Shown here: piece after piece, positions 9,278 to 19,148 of the stretch
How positions within the stretch are numbered: the stretch's first letter is position 1
Layout: every line of letters starts with the position of its first letter
The notes under the pieces: model-generated
What the model was told of the DNA's origin: nothing
Databases searched by the model: none
What the model saw: the letters and a program-made list of their open reading frames with translations, nothing else
Position numbers and translations under genes: made by a program
Source: Gillisella terrae
Lineage (GTDB): Bacteria; Pseudomonadota; Alphaproteobacteria; Rhizobiales; Rhizobiaceae
Length of the DNA stretch: 64,000 bases
Direction: 5' to 3'
Assembly (NCBI RefSeq): GCF_004801395.1
Contig: NZ_SSOA01000004.1
Coordinates: 1 to 64,000, forward strand

Positions 9278-11542
9278 TTAGAGCGGCACGCCGTTCTCTT
9301 CGGCAAACCGCTTCAAGAAGTCGCGAATCGGCTCGCTCGGATTAACCTCATCCAGCAAAGCGTTCAACTGGCTCGACAGTGCGCCAATATCCAGCTGCAA
9401 CATCATGGCCTTCACTGGACCAATCGCTGTGGGCGACATGGAAACCGAGCGATAGCCAAGGCCAAACAGCGCCATGGAGGACAGCGGCTTGCCTGCCATT
9501 TCTCCGCACAAGGTTACTGGCGTGTCGTGACGGTCAGCGGCGCGGACAATATCACGCAGGATGCGCAAAAATGGCCGACCGAGAATATCAAACCGGTCAG
9601 ACACCCGCGCATTGCCGCGATCCACCGCCATGGAAAACTGGAACAAATCGTTGGAGCCGACAGACACAAAATCCACCTGCTGCATCAACTCATCCAACTG
9701 CCACATCAGGGCTGGCACTTCCAGCATCACCCCGAATTGCAGACGGCGCGGAAGACCATGACCGAACTTGGAAAGATGCTGCACTTCCTTTTGCAACAGC
9801 TCTCGCGCCAGTCTGATTTCTGCCACTTCGGTGATCATCGGCAGCATCATTTTCAATTCGCCGCCGGATGCCGCCTTCAAAAGGGCGCGCATCTGGGTGC
9901 GCAGCAGGCCGGGGCGATCCAGCGACAAACGAATGGCCCGCCAGCCAAGCGCCGGGTTTTCCTCTTCATGATTGCGGAAATAGGGCAACACCTTATCACC
10001 GCCTATATCAAGCGTCCGAAATGTCACAGGCGCGCCCTTGGCCTGTTTCAAAACATTGCGATACAGGCCTTCCTGCTCTTCGGCCTTGGGCATGGTCGAG
10101 GCAATCATAAACTGCAATTCGGTGCGAAACAGGCCAATGCCTTCAGCCCCGGATTCCACCAGTTGCGGCAGGTCCACCATCAAGCCCGCATTCATTTGCA
10201 GCTTGATGCGCTGACCGTCCTTACTGAGCGGTTCAACATCGCGCAGTGCGCGGAACTGTTCTTGCCTGCGCGCCCGCAGCTTGACCTTTTCTTCATAGGC
10301 CGACACCAGATCAGCCATGGGGCGCAAATGCACCTGTCCGTCATCACCATCAATGATCACGGCATCGCCATTTTCGGCCAGAGCAACCACGCCAGCCGCC
10401 TGCCCCACAACCGCAATGCCCATCGCGCGCGCGACAATCACCACATGGCTGGTGACGGCTCCTTCTTCCAGCACCAGACCGCGAATGTTCTGACGTGGAT
10501 AATCAAGCAGTTCAGCGGCCCCCATGGCGCGGGCAAAAATAATGGCATCGTTCGGGAATGATTCGGAGCCGCTGCCGGAAAAGCCTGTCAGTTGGCGCAA
10601 CAGGCGATTGGCCAGATCATCAAAATCATGCATCCGTTCGCGGATGTAAGGATCGGTCAGGCGCATCATGCGCGCCTTGGTGTCGCTTTGCACTTTTTCA
10701 ACGGCGGCCTCTGCCGTCAAACCGTTGCGAATCGCTTCTTCCATGCGCCGCACCCAGCCCTGATCATGGGCAAACATGCGATAGGTTTCCAGCACCTCGC
10801 GGTGCTCACCTTCCATGGCAATTTCCCGGCGCGACAGCATGTCATCAATGGAAATGCGCAAAGATCCCAGCGCTTCGGCCATGCGCTGAATTTCGGTATC
10901 CGTGTCTTCATTGAGCAGATTGGTCACCACAATGCGCGGCTCATGCAGCACAACATGGCCAAGGCCAATGCCTTCGCTGTAGCTGTCCCCATCAATGGTG
11001 ACAGATCGCGTCAGGTCCAGCTCCAAACCGGGCCGTGTAATTTTTTTCAAATCGCCCGTGGCAATCATTTCAGCCAACACCATGGCTGTTGTTTCCAGCG
11101 CTTCAAGCTCGTCTTCCCGATAGTTCCTCTGTGCTTTGTTCTGCACAACAAGAACGCCAAGACTGCGGCCAGCGCGCAAAATAGGTACGCCCAGAAAAGA
11201 ATTATAAACTTCTTCCCCAGTTTCCGGCAGATAACGAAAAGCAGGATGAGCCTGCGCATCAGAAAGATTAAGCGGTTGGGCGGAAGCTGCAATGGTGCCG
11301 ACCAGACCCTGCCCCATTTTCAACTGGGCCAAGTGCACAGCGTCGGGGTTAAGGCCTTCGGTGGCGTACAATTCCAGCACGCCATCCGATCGCAACACAT
11401 ACACGGAACACACCTCGGCGACCATGTTGCTCGCAATCTGGCGAACGATACGGTCAAGACGTTCCTGAGGCTCAAGAGGCTCCGCCATAATTTCGCGAAG
11501 CCGTTTGAGTAGGACGCGTGGACCCGCAGAAAGGTCTCTCAT
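9278..11542 (-). CDS. ptsP: Phosphoenolpyruvate-protein phosphotransferase PtsP (enzyme I-Ntr)
   Basis: Enzyme I-Ntr takes phosphate from PEP and passes it to NPr and then EIIA-Ntr, a regulatory chain that affects nitrogen metabolism, potassium transport and polymer storage. The 754-residue protein has a GAF domain (about 20-165) as expected for PtsP rather than PtsI. The phospho-histidine domain has H366 in TSHVVIVARAMGI, and the C-terminal PEP-binding TIM barrel carries VGSNDLFQF and the LCGEMAG cysteine. The start has GGGAG 12 bases upstream. It lies 85 bases after lysC on the same strand. Confidence 0.96.
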   Translation of the reverse strand: MRDLSAGPRVLLKRLREIMAEPLEPQERLDRIVRQIASNMVAEVCSVYVLRSDGVLELYATEGLNPDAVHLAQLKMGQGLVGTIAASAQPLNLSDAQAHPAFRYLPETGEEVYNSFLGVPILRAGRSLGVLVVQNKAQRNYREDELEALETTAMVLAEMIATGDLKKITRPGLELDLTRSVTIDGDSYSEGIGLGHVVLHEPRIVVTNLLNEDTDTEIQRMAEALGSLRISIDDMLSRREIAMEGEHREVLETYRMFAHDQGWVRRMEEAIRNGLTAEAAVEKVQSDTKARMMRLTDPYIRERMHDFDDLANRLLRQLTGFSGSGSESFPNDAIIFARAMGAAELLDYPRQNIRGLVLEEGAVTSHVVIVARAMGIAVVGQAAGVVALAENGDAVIIDGDDGQVHLRPMADLVSAYEEKVKLRARRQEQFRALRDVEPLSKDGQRIKLQMNAGLMVDLPQLVESGAEGIGLFRTELQFMIASTMPKAEEQEGLYRNVLKQAKGAPVTFRTLDIGGDKVLPYFRNHEEENPALGWRAIRLSLDRPGLLRTQMRALLKAASGGELKMMLPMITEVAEIRLARELLQKEVQHLSKFGHGLPRRLQFGVMLEVPALMWQLDELMQQVDFVSVGSNDLFQFSMAVDRGNARVSDRFDILGRPFLRILRDIVRAADRHDTPVTLCGEMAGKPLSSMALFGLGYRSVSMSPTAIGPVKAMMLQLDIGALSSQLNALLDEVNPSEPIRDFLKRFAEENGVPL

Positions 11543-11627
11543 CGCGTGGGTGCTCCCGATATAAACAATCCGCCGACGCAGTGCCGGCGGCCATGATCAT
11601 TATAGGTGGCAAATTCTTCGCCGATGA

Positions 11628-12902
11628 TCAACTCTTATCGAGACCGTAGCAGGAATGCAAAGTGCGAACCGCCAATTCGGCATAAGGACCATCAATCAGG
11701 ATTGAAATCTTGATTTCAGACGTGGTGATCGCCTTGATGTTGATGCCTTTTTCAGCAAGCGCCCGGAAGGCTGTTGCCGCAACACCCGCATGGCTGCGCA
11801 TGCCGATGCCGATCACCGACACTTTCACCAGACCCTTTTCGCTCTGAATAACGTCAAAGCCGATCTTTTCCTTGTTATCGCCCAGCACCGAAAGTGCCTT
11901 GTCGATATCGCCTGATGGCACGGTAAAGGTCATATCGGTCTTGGAACCGTCTTCAGAAATATTCTGAACGATCATGTCGACATTGATATGCGATTCGGCC
12001 AGAGGGCCAAAAATGGCGGCCGAAACACCCGGACGGTCGGCGAGACGACGCAGCGAAATCTGGGCTTCATCCTTGGCATAGGCAATGCCGGTTACAACTT
12101 CCTGTTCCACGATCTCATCCTCATCGCAAATCAACGTTCCGGGCGGGTTCAACAGATCGCCCATGCCCGGCGCATCGGGATCTTCAAAGCTTGAGCGCAC
12201 AAATGTGCGCACCTTATGCACCATCGCCAGCTCAACCGAGCGCACCTGCAACACCTTGGCACCCAGCGATGCCATTTCCAGCATTTCTTCAAAAGCCACT
12301 TTTTTCAGGCGGCGTGCCTTTGGCTCAATGCGCGGGTCCGTGGTGTAAACACCATCCACATCGGTATAAATATCGCAACGATCGGCTTTTACGGCTGCGG
12401 CAATGGCAACGGCTGACGTGTCAGAGCCGCCGCGACCCAGCGTGGCAATGCGGTTATCAGGCCCAATGCCCTGAAAACCGGCAATAACAGCCACCTGACC
12501 TTCGCCCATGCGGCGCACGATGTCAGAGCCATCAATTTCCTGAATGCGGGCAGCGCCATGGGCATTGTCGGTCTTGATGGCGATCTGCCATCCCTGCCAC
12601 GAGCGGGCATTGACGCCGAGCGATTGCAGCGCAATGGCCAGCAAACCAGAGGTAACCTGCTCACCGGAAGCAACAATGGCGTCATATTCACGTGCGTCGT
12701 AGAAGGGCGAATCAGCACCTGCCACTTTCGGCATGTTCTGCACCCAATCCACCAGCTCATTGGTTTTGCCGGACATGGCCGAAACCACAACAGCAACTTC
12801 ATGACCTGCATCAACTTCACGTTTCACATGTCGCGCCACGTTGTGAATGCGTTCCAGATTGGCGACGGATGTTCCGCCGAATTTCATCACAATGCGTGCC
12901 AT
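11628..12902 (-). CDS. lysC: Aspartate kinase
   Basis: LysC phosphorylates L-aspartate, the first step to lysine, threonine and methionine. The 424-residue protein begins MARIVMKFGGTSV, with the kinase Lys in KFGGTS, and has two C-terminal ACT domains (about 265-424), the usual site of feedback inhibition by lysine/threonine. I start at the ATG at 12902. An in-frame extension to 12938 begins with TTG and adds residues not seen at the family N-terminus. The gene is divergent from mprF and heads the minus-strand run to ptsP. Confidence 0.96.
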   Translation of the reverse strand: MARIVMKFGGTSVANLERIHNVARHVKREVDAGHEVAVVVSAMSGKTNELVDWVQNMPKVAGADSPFYDAREYDAIVASGEQVTSGLLAIALQSLGVNARSWQGWQIAIKTDNAHGAARIQEIDGSDIVRRMGEGQVAVIAGFQGIGPDNRIATLGRGGSDTSAVAIAAAVKADRCDIYTDVDGVYTTDPRIEPKARRLKKVAFEEMLEMASLGAKVLQVRSVELAMVHKVRTFVRSSFEDPDAPGMGDLLNPPGTLICDEDEIVEQEVVTGIAYAKDEAQISLRRLADRPGVSAAIFGPLAESHINVDMIVQNISEDGSKTDMTFTVPSGDIDKALSVLGDNKEKIGFDVIQSEKGLVKVSVIGIGMRSHAGVAATAFRALAEKGINIKAITTSEIKISILIDGPYAELAVRTLHSCYGLDKS

Positions 12903-13198
12903 GGCCTTGACCGTCTCGACCTCATCAATACGCCGCAAATTTCGGCTAAATCATTTTTCTGCCGTTTTTATAAGACGGCTGGCGGGCTTTTATCCAATTC
13001 GGCGTTGCTGCGCAACGACAAGTTCACAAAGCCGGACAGACAGGACGACACAAACGCTTTTGTCATCTTTTTACGATAAGGCCTACAGCCACAATTTAGT
13101 AAGATGGCATGCGACATAATACTTTGCCTTGACGAGCGCATAAAAAAGCGCTTCTCGAAAGCAAATGGAATAAACAGGCCGAAGAGTGGGAGAGTTGC

Positions 13199-15811
13199 AT
13201 GGCAGCCAAGACAAACACCGAGATCGAGGAGAGCGCAGAAGCGCCGTCCAGTTCGGGGTGGCGCGCTGCATTGTCGAATCTGGCTCGACCCTTGGCAGCC
13301 ATCTTCACATTGATCGTCTTTGCGGCGGTGGCCTATGCCATCTATCGACTGACAGAAGAAGTCAGCTATGATGACGTCGTGGCGGCGATGGCTCATACCG
13401 GCTACGATCAGATCGCGCTGGCGATTCTGTTTACGGCGTTGAGTTTTGGCACACTCTGTATCTATGACTGGAACGCTCTGGAGTTCATTGGTCGCAAACG
13501 GCCTGCCGCCGAAGTGGCCCTCACCGCCTTCAGCGCCTATGCGGTTGGCAATGCGGCAGGCTTTGGCATGTTGTCTGGTGGTGCCATTCGTTACCGCGCC
13601 TACTCGCGTGCGGGGCTTGCGCCTGACGAAATCGGCCGCATTGTCGCCTTTGTGTCCTTGTCCTTCATGCTCGGCCTTGCCGTCATCACAGCGTTGTCGC
13701 TTATTCCGATGTCATCGGAAATTGCGCCGCTTCTGGATATCACCCCGTTCTGGCTGCGCACCATTGCCATTGCCATTCTGGTGGGCTTTGCCGTCCTCAT
13801 CATCATCGGTCAGCGCCGCAGCCTCACCTTTGCCGGCGTGACGCTGAGCCTTGCTGACACACCAACACTGTCGCGTCAGTTCATCATCACGGTTGCCGAT
13901 CTCGCCTTTTCCTGCTCGGTTGTTTACGCGCTTTTGCCCACGCAGGCGGCCATTTCTTGGCCCGCGTTTTTTGCGATCTACTCGATTGCAATCGGCATTG
14001 GCGTGGCCAGCCATGTGCCCGGCGGCATCGGCGTGTTTGAAACCATTATCATCGCAGCGCTTGGCCCAACCACCAATATCGACGCCGTGCTGGCATCTCT
14101 GGTGGTCTATCGCCTGATTTATTATGTGCTGCCGCTGATCCTTGCCATCATTCTGGTCACCATCACCGAGTTGAGGCATTTTTCCAAAACACCCGCGCTG
14201 GCTGGTGTGGGACGGACCGCCACCCGTATTTCGCCAGCGCTTTTGGGTGCACTCACCTTCATTCTCGGGGCCATGCTGATTTTTTCCAGTGTGACCCCAA
14301 CACCTGAGAGCAATCTGGAAATGCTGGAGGGCATCGTGCCTCTTTCCATCATGGAGAGTGCGCATTTCCTGTCAAGCATTATCGGCCTGTTTCTGGTGAT
14401 TGCGGCGCGCGGTCTGGTGCAACGGCTTGATGGCGCATGGTGGGCAGCGGTGGTGGGTGCATCCATTGGCCTGATCCTGTCTCTTCTCAAGGCATTTGCC
14501 GTTTTCGAGGCTTCCGCACTGGCCGTGCTGCTGATTGGCCTGTTTGGCAGCAAACGCCTGTTTGTGCGCCCGGCCTCGCTGTTTCGGCAGGTGCTGACCT
14601 CGCCCTGGCTGATGGCCATTGCGCTGATCTGCATCTGCGCCTTTTTCATCCTGTTTTTCGTCTACCGTGATGTGGATTACAGCCGCTCGCTGTGGTGGGA
14701 ATTCGAGTTCTCGGAAGAAGCACCGCGCTCCTTGCGCGCCATGCTGGGCCTGACAATTTTCTCCTCAGCGCTCGCCGTTTTCAGCATGTTGCGGCCTGCG
14801 GCCCCGGCGGTGACCCCGTCCAGCCGCGAGGAAATTGACAAGGCCGCCGTGATCGTCAACAGCCACGACGTGGCCGATAGCAATCTGGTGCGCACTGGCG
14901 ATAAAGCCATCATGTTTTCGCCCGATGGCAAGGCGTTTTTGATGTATGGCAAGCAGGGTCGCTCATGGATCGCCTTTCTCGATCCGGTTGGCCCCAAGAA
15001 AGCCCGCGATGAACTGGTCTGGCAGTTCGTGGAAGAAGCGCGAACCGCAGGCTGCCGGGCGGTATTCTATCAAGCCTCGCCTGCGCTTTTGCCCGCCATT
15101 GCCGATGCGGGCCTGCAAGCCTTCAAGCTGGGCGAACTGGCCGAGGTGGACCTGTCGCGCTTTGACCTCAAGGGTGGCAAATGGGCCAATCTGCGGCAAT
15201 CGGCCACCAAGGCCGAGCGTGATGGTTTGAGCTTTGAAATCATTTCGACCGAGGGCGTGCCTGCCATTCTGGAAGATCTGCGCGAGGTATCAAACAGCTG
15301 GCTTGCCCAGCATCGCGCCAAGGAAAAAGGCTTCTCACTGGGTGCCTTTACCGATGATTATATCCTCAGCCAGCCCGTCATTGTCTTGCGGTTTGAGGGA
15401 AAAATCGTCGCCTTCGCCAATATCATGGTGACAGATACCAAGGCCGACGCCTCGATTGACCTGATGCGATTTTCGCCCGAGGCTCCCAAAGGGGCAATGG
15501 ACTATCTGTTTGTCAGCCTGCTCACCCATCTGCGCGGAGAAGGCTACAGACACTTCAATCTCGGCATGGCACCGCTTTCCGGCCTTTCGCGCCGCGACGT
15601 GGCCCCGGTTTGGGATCGTATTGCCAACACATTTTACGAGCATGGAGAGCGCTTCTATAACTTCAAGGGTCTTCGTGCGTTCAAGTCCAAGTTTCACCCG
15701 GAGTGGCAACCACGCTATCTCGCCGTATCCGGCGGGTTAAGCCCGGTGATTGCTCTTCTGGATGCAACTCTTCTGATTGGTGGCGGATTGAAAGGCGTGG
15801 TAAAAAAATGA
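13199..15811 (+). CDS. mprF: Bifunctional lysylphosphatidylglycerol synthase/flippase (MprF/LpiA)
   Basis: This enzyme transfers lysine from Lys-tRNA to phosphatidylglycerol and flips the product outward, lowering surface negative charge; in rhizobia the homologue LpiA is induced at low pH. The 870-residue protein has about a dozen hydrophobic segments (residues about 30-540) forming the flippase/synthase membrane part. A soluble C-terminal DUF2156 synthase domain follows (about 555-860, with FSPDGKAFLMYGKQG and HFNLGMAPLSGL). GGGAG precedes the ATG by six bases. The stop overlaps the acvB start by four bases. Confidence 0.95.
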   Translation: MAAKTNTEIEESAEAPSSSGWRAALSNLARPLAAIFTLIVFAAVAYAIYRLTEEVSYDDVVAAMAHTGYDQIALAILFTALSFGTLCIYDWNALEFIGRKRPAAEVALTAFSAYAVGNAAGFGMLSGGAIRYRAYSRAGLAPDEIGRIVAFVSLSFMLGLAVITALSLIPMSSEIAPLLDITPFWLRTIAIAILVGFAVLIIIGQRRSLTFAGVTLSLADTPTLSRQFIITVADLAFSCSVVYALLPTQAAISWPAFFAIYSIAIGIGVASHVPGGIGVFETIIIAALGPTTNIDAVLASLVVYRLIYYVLPLILAIILVTITELRHFSKTPALAGVGRTATRISPALLGALTFILGAMLIFSSVTPTPESNLEMLEGIVPLSIMESAHFLSSIIGLFLVIAARGLVQRLDGAWWAAVVGASIGLILSLLKAFAVFEASALAVLLIGLFGSKRLFVRPASLFRQVLTSPWLMAIALICICAFFILFFVYRDVDYSRSLWWEFEFSEEAPRSLRAMLGLTIFSSALAVFSMLRPAAPAVTPSSREEIDKAAVIVNSHDVADSNLVRTGDKAIMFSPDGKAFLMYGKQGRSWIAFLDPVGPKKARDELVWQFVEEARTAGCRAVFYQASPALLPAIADAGLQAFKLGELAEVDLSRFDLKGGKWANLRQSATKAERDGLSFEIISTEGVPAILEDLREVSNSWLAQHRAKEKGFSLGAFTDDYILSQPVIVLRFEGKIVAFANIMVTDTKADASIDLMRFSPEAPKGAMDYLFVSLLTHLRGEGYRHFNLGMAPLSGLSRRDVAPVWDRIANTFYEHGERFYNFKGLRAFKSKFHPEWQPRYLAVSGGLSPVIALLDATLLIGGGLKGVVKK

Positions 15812-17193
15812 GAATAACAACAGCACTTCTCACCTTCGGTCTCGCAACCGTGTCCTTGCTGCAAACAGCGCAGGCACAAGAGGCAAAATATGAAACCGGC
15901 ACAATCCCCGATCCGGTGATTTCCTTGCCGGATGGCAAGCCCAAATCCATCGTGTTTCTGCTGTCAGACAAGGACGGCTGGAGCGACAAGATGAAGGCAG
16001 AAGAAGAGCGGTTGCGCGGCAATGGCTCCATCGTTGTCGGCATCGATACGCCCAAATATCTGAAATCGCTGGAAGCTGATTACAAAGCCTCGACCGACGA
16101 GGACAATTGCATCTACACCGTCTCGGATATTGAAGACCTGTCGCACCAGATTCAGCGCCAGTCCGGCGCAAACGACTATGTCCTGCCGCTTGTTGCGGGC
16201 ATTGGCGAAGGCGGCACGCTGGCATTGGCCATTTTGGCGCAAACGCCCAACGCCACCATTGGTGAAACGCTGGCCGTTGATCCCGGCGATGTCATTCCCT
16301 TGCCAGAGCAGTTTTGCACACCCGCCAACAAAGTGGTCAAAGATGGTGGCATCGTCTATGGCCTGACCGATGGCGATCTGCCCGATCCGGCATCGGTGCG
16401 CTTTTCCACCACAGCCGATCCAGCCGGGCGTGCCCACGTTGCAGAACTGTTGAAGGACCATCCGGATATTGATGTTGGCGATACCCAGAAAGATGCTTAC
16501 ACAAGCCTCTCAAACGGCATTGACGACATGATCGCCGCAACCACCAAAGAGGCAGAGCCCCTGGGCCTGCCACTGACGCTTTTGCCCGTCGACAAGCCGA
16601 AATTCGACACGTTGGCCATCATTTATTCCGGCGATGGTGGCTGGCGCGATATTGACAGCGAAATCGGCTCCAATTTTCAGGAGGAAGGCCTGCCGGTGGT
16701 GGGCATCGACTCGTTGCGCTATTTCTGGTCGGAGCGCAAACCCCAGGAAACCGCTGACGATCTGGTGCGCGTCATCAACACCTTCACCAAGCGCTGGAAG
16801 GTGAAGCACGTGATGCTGGTCGGCTTTTCTTTCGGCGCGGACATCACCCCGCCGGTCTACAATTTGCTGCCGGCGAATGTGAAATCCAAGATCAGCCTGG
16901 TTTCGCTGCTGTCCATGTCCCATGCTTCGGATTTTGAAATCTCGGTCACCGGCTGGCTAGGTGCAAAGGGTGCGGGCAAAGAGGGCGACCCCACCAAGCA
17001 GGTGTCGAAAATGCCTGCCGGTCTGGTGCAATGCGTCTATGGTATCGAAGACATTGACGATGACGGCTGCCACAATCTTGATCCAACCAAGGTGGATATC
17101 GTCAAGCTGGACGGCGGCCATCACTTCGACGGCGATTATGATGCATTGTCAAAGATTTTGATTGATCGTCTGAAGACAAAGAAACTCGATTGA
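15808..17193 (+). CDS. acvB: AcvB/VirJ family lysyl-phosphatidylglycerol hydrolase
   Basis: In Agrobacterium AcvB is a periplasmic virulence-related protein shown to hydrolyse lysyl-phosphatidylglycerol; in Rhizobium tropici the homologue is AtvA. The 461-residue protein starts with a signal peptide (about 1-23, cleaved near AQAQ). It consists of two alpha/beta-hydrolase-like halves. The C-terminal VirJ-type half has the nucleophile elbow GFSFGAD with S341, whereas the matching position in the N-terminal half reads GIGEGG and lacks the serine. I start at 15808 because ATGA overlaps the mprF stop and a good signal peptide follows; the frame stays open to 15703 inside mprF. Confidence 0.93.
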   Translation: MRITTALLTFGLATVSLLQTAQAQEAKYETGTIPDPVISLPDGKPKSIVFLLSDKDGWSDKMKAEEERLRGNGSIVVGIDTPKYLKSLEADYKASTDEDNCIYTVSDIEDLSHQIQRQSGANDYVLPLVAGIGEGGTLALAILAQTPNATIGETLAVDPGDVIPLPEQFCTPANKVVKDGGIVYGLTDGDLPDPASVRFSTTADPAGRAHVAELLKDHPDIDVGDTQKDAYTSLSNGIDDMIAATTKEAEPLGLPLTLLPVDKPKFDTLAIIYSGDGGWRDIDSEIGSNFQEEGLPVVGIDSLRYFWSERKPQETADDLVRVINTFTKRWKVKHVMLVGFSFGADITPPVYNLLPANVKSKISLVSLLSMSHASDFEISVTGWLGAKGAGKEGDPTKQVSKMPAGLVQCVYGIEDIDDDGCHNLDPTKVDIVKLDGGHHFDGDYDALSKILIDRLKTKKLD

Positions 17194-17210
17194 TCCAATG
17201 AGATAATCAA

Positions 17211-17239
17211 AAAAGGGCCGCGATCATGCGGCCCTTTTT
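17211..17239 (+). terminator. Rho-independent terminator of mprF-acvB
   Basis: A 7-bp stem GGGCCGC/GCGGCCC with a six-base loop is followed by TTTTT, 18 bases after the acvB stop codon. A-rich sequence on the left makes it potentially bidirectional, so it may also serve the minus strand. Confidence 0.85.
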
Positions 17240-17251
17240 CATTTTCCTGAG

Positions 17252-17293
17252 CGTTTGTCTGTGGAAAGTAGACCCCAGCTTTACAGACTCTAA
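17252..17293. repeat. Degenerate family-C repeat supplying the SH3-gene stop codon
   Basis: Both ends match the family-C element found at 33930, 43407 and 47290 (CGTTTGTCT on the left, ACAGACTCTAA on the right), while the middle has diverged. The TAG stop of the minus-strand SH3 gene (17290-17292) is read from the right-hand terminus. Confidence 0.5.
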
Positions 17294-17964
17294 CGTTCAA
17301 TGCACGATACATCTCCGGGGCCACACACCGGGATTGGTCCGCCGCCGCGCGGGCGTCCTTCCGGGCGGCCGTCAAACTGGCGATCCGGACGGCGATTAAA
17401 ATCCTCTCGCGGATCGTCGCGACGATCCTGATCACGCCTCGCCCTGAAATCATCTCGCTCGCGATGGCGATCAAAATGAGGCCCTGGCCGGTTCATATCC
17501 GGGCCGCGATCATCCGAGAAGCGTGGTGGTGGCCCATCACGATGCCAGACTGGCGGCGGCGGTGGTGCACGGCGCCAGCGATCCCGGTCACGGTAAAAAT
17601 CACGGCCACGGTAATTGCGATCCCAATATTGGTCGATGCGGAACGTCACCGTGGGAATGCCCAGACGACCGTAGTAATCGGGATCGACATAAATCCGACG
17701 GCTGGAATATTGCGTCTGCAAATAGCTGCCGGAAATCCAGCCGCGATAGCCAGAATAACCAACATCGCACCAATTGGCAGACGACAGGCAGCCGAAAATA
17801 TTGACGCGATTACCGGCTGGCACCACCAGAACCGGCGGATATTGCGTGCTTGGTCCCGCACGCAGATTAACATTGGCGGTGGCAATTGCCTGAGCGGCCT
17901 CGGCGATTGCGGGTGCAGCAACAGCCATCAGTCCTGCCAATGCAGATAGATAAACTCGTTTCAT
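17290..17964 (-). CDS. Secreted SH3 domain-containing protein
   Basis: This 224-residue protein is exported, with a signal peptide of about 23 residues (cleavage near AEAAQA). A bacterial SH3 domain follows (about 25-85, with NVNLRAGPSTQYP and the GWISGSYL end), a fold that usually binds cell-wall or protein ligands. It contains two cysteines that could pair (FGCLSSANWCDV). The C-terminal half is R/D/P-rich and probably disordered, ending in a short cysteine-containing tail. GGGAG precedes the ATG. No partner is evident; it is convergent with acvB and has its own promoter region. Confidence 0.8.
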   Translation of the reverse strand: MKRVYLSALAGLMAVAAPAIAEAAQAIATANVNLRAGPSTQYPPVLVVPAGNRVNIFGCLSSANWCDVGYSGYRGWISGSYLQTQYSSRRIYVDPDYYGRLGIPTVTFRIDQYWDRNYRGRDFYRDRDRWRRAPPPPPVWHRDGPPPRFSDDRGPDMNRPGPHFDRHRERDDFRARRDQDRRDDPREDFNRRPDRQFDGRPEGRPRGGGPIPVCGPGDVSCIER

Positions 17965-18386
17965 TCCATTTACTCCCTGGCCGTCCCTGACTTCGATTTT
18001 TGTCTATATGTCTCACAGCCACGCAATAACGTGCAGGTGGGGCGCTTGTTCCCGAAACGGCACGCTTATACGCTATAAGGAAGATTTAAATAACACTCGC
18101 GGGCTTTTTTGAGGCCAGGATCAATCGAGAGCGGAATCCGTAAGGCCCTCTGCATTTATTTGGCAGACAGAACAGGCATGGGACAGATCGAAGCAGATGC
18201 GCGGAAATTGCACGATCATCCTCTCCAACCCTTGACTTTATGCCCACTTCGTCCGACCTCACGGTCTATTGCATAGGTCAATAAACCAAAACCGGCTTAT
18301 TGGCGTATTCAAGACCAATAGAGCTACAGAGACCCGGTGTGGGCCATGGATGGCACACGGCGCTGTAGACAGTCAGGAGACCCGCG
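17965..18386. other. Divergent intergenic region between the SH3 gene and ubiG
   Basis: These 422 bases separate divergent genes and should hold both promoters. A degenerate B-type palindrome occupies 18323-18368. I see no coding frame and no clear promoter hexamers. Confidence 0.4.
18323..18368. repeat. Degenerate B-type palindrome upstream of ubiG
   Basis: The arms GCTACAG and CTGTAG enclose an inner GGCCATGGATGGC and the family motif ACGGCGCTGTA. It ends 18 bases before the ubiG ATG, so it lies in or near the ubiG 5' untranslated region. Confidence 0.55.
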
Positions 18387-19145
18387 ATGAGTGACGCCGC
18401 AAAAACCACAATTGATCAGGCAGAGGTTGACCGTTTTTCCGCCATGGCCGCCGAATGGTGGGACCCGACCGGCAAGTTCAAACCTTTGCACAAGATCAAT
18501 CCGGTGCGCCTCGCTTATATCCGCGATAAGGTCTCGGAAAATTTCGGACGCGATCCTCGCGCCCACCAGCCTTTGGCGGGGCTTCGCGTGCTGGACATCG
18601 GCTGCGGCGGCGGACTTTTGTCCGAGCCGATTGCCCGTATGGGAGCCGATGTGCTGGGTGCCGATGCATCGCCCAAAAATATTGGCATTGCCAGCACCCA
18701 CGCAGCCCAAACCGGCGTAGCGGTCGATTATCGCGCTGTGACGGCCGAACAATTGGCAGCAGATGGCGAAACCTTTGATGTGGTGCTCAACATGGAAGTG
18801 GTGGAGCATGTGGCCGACGTCAACTATTTCATCTCCACCTGCGCCTCCATGGTGCGGCCCGGCGGCGTGATGTTGATCTCCACCATCAACCGCACCTTGA
18901 AAGCCCGTGCGCTTGCCATTGGTGCCTGCGAGTATATTCTGCGTTGGCTGCCCCGCGGCACCCATCAATATGAAAAGCTGGTGCGGCCGGAAGAGCTGGA
19001 AACGCCCATTCTCGGCGCTGGCATGGAAGTTTCGGAAAAAATCGGCGTGTTTTTTAACCCCTTCCTGAACCAGTGGAACCTGTCGTCAGACACCGATGTC
19101 AATTACATGATGCTCACCCGCCGTCCAAACACCACGGAAGGTTAA
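18387..19145 (+). CDS. ubiG: Ubiquinone biosynthesis O-methyltransferase UbiG
   Basis: UbiG catalyses both O-methylations of ubiquinone biosynthesis at the membrane, using SAM. The 252-residue protein has the class I methyltransferase motif VLDIGCGGG at 68-76 and the UbiG-typical N-terminus with [19 protein letters not shown]. The ATG has GGAG eight bases upstream. A DUF924 gene follows after three bases, so the two are probably co-transcribed. Confidence 0.96.
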   Translation: MSDAAKTTIDQAEVDRFSAMAAEWWDPTGKFKPLHKINPVRLAYIRDKVSENFGRDPRAHQPLAGLRVLDIGCGGGLLSEPIARMGADVLGADASPKNIGIASTHAAQTGVAVDYRAVTAEQLAADGETFDVVLNMEVVEHVADVNYFISTCASMVRPGGVMLISTINRTLKARALAIGACEYILRWLPRGTHQYEKLVRPEELETPILGAGMEVSEKIGVFFNPFLNQWNLSSDTDVNYMMLTRRPNTTEG

Positions 19146-19148
19146 ACC

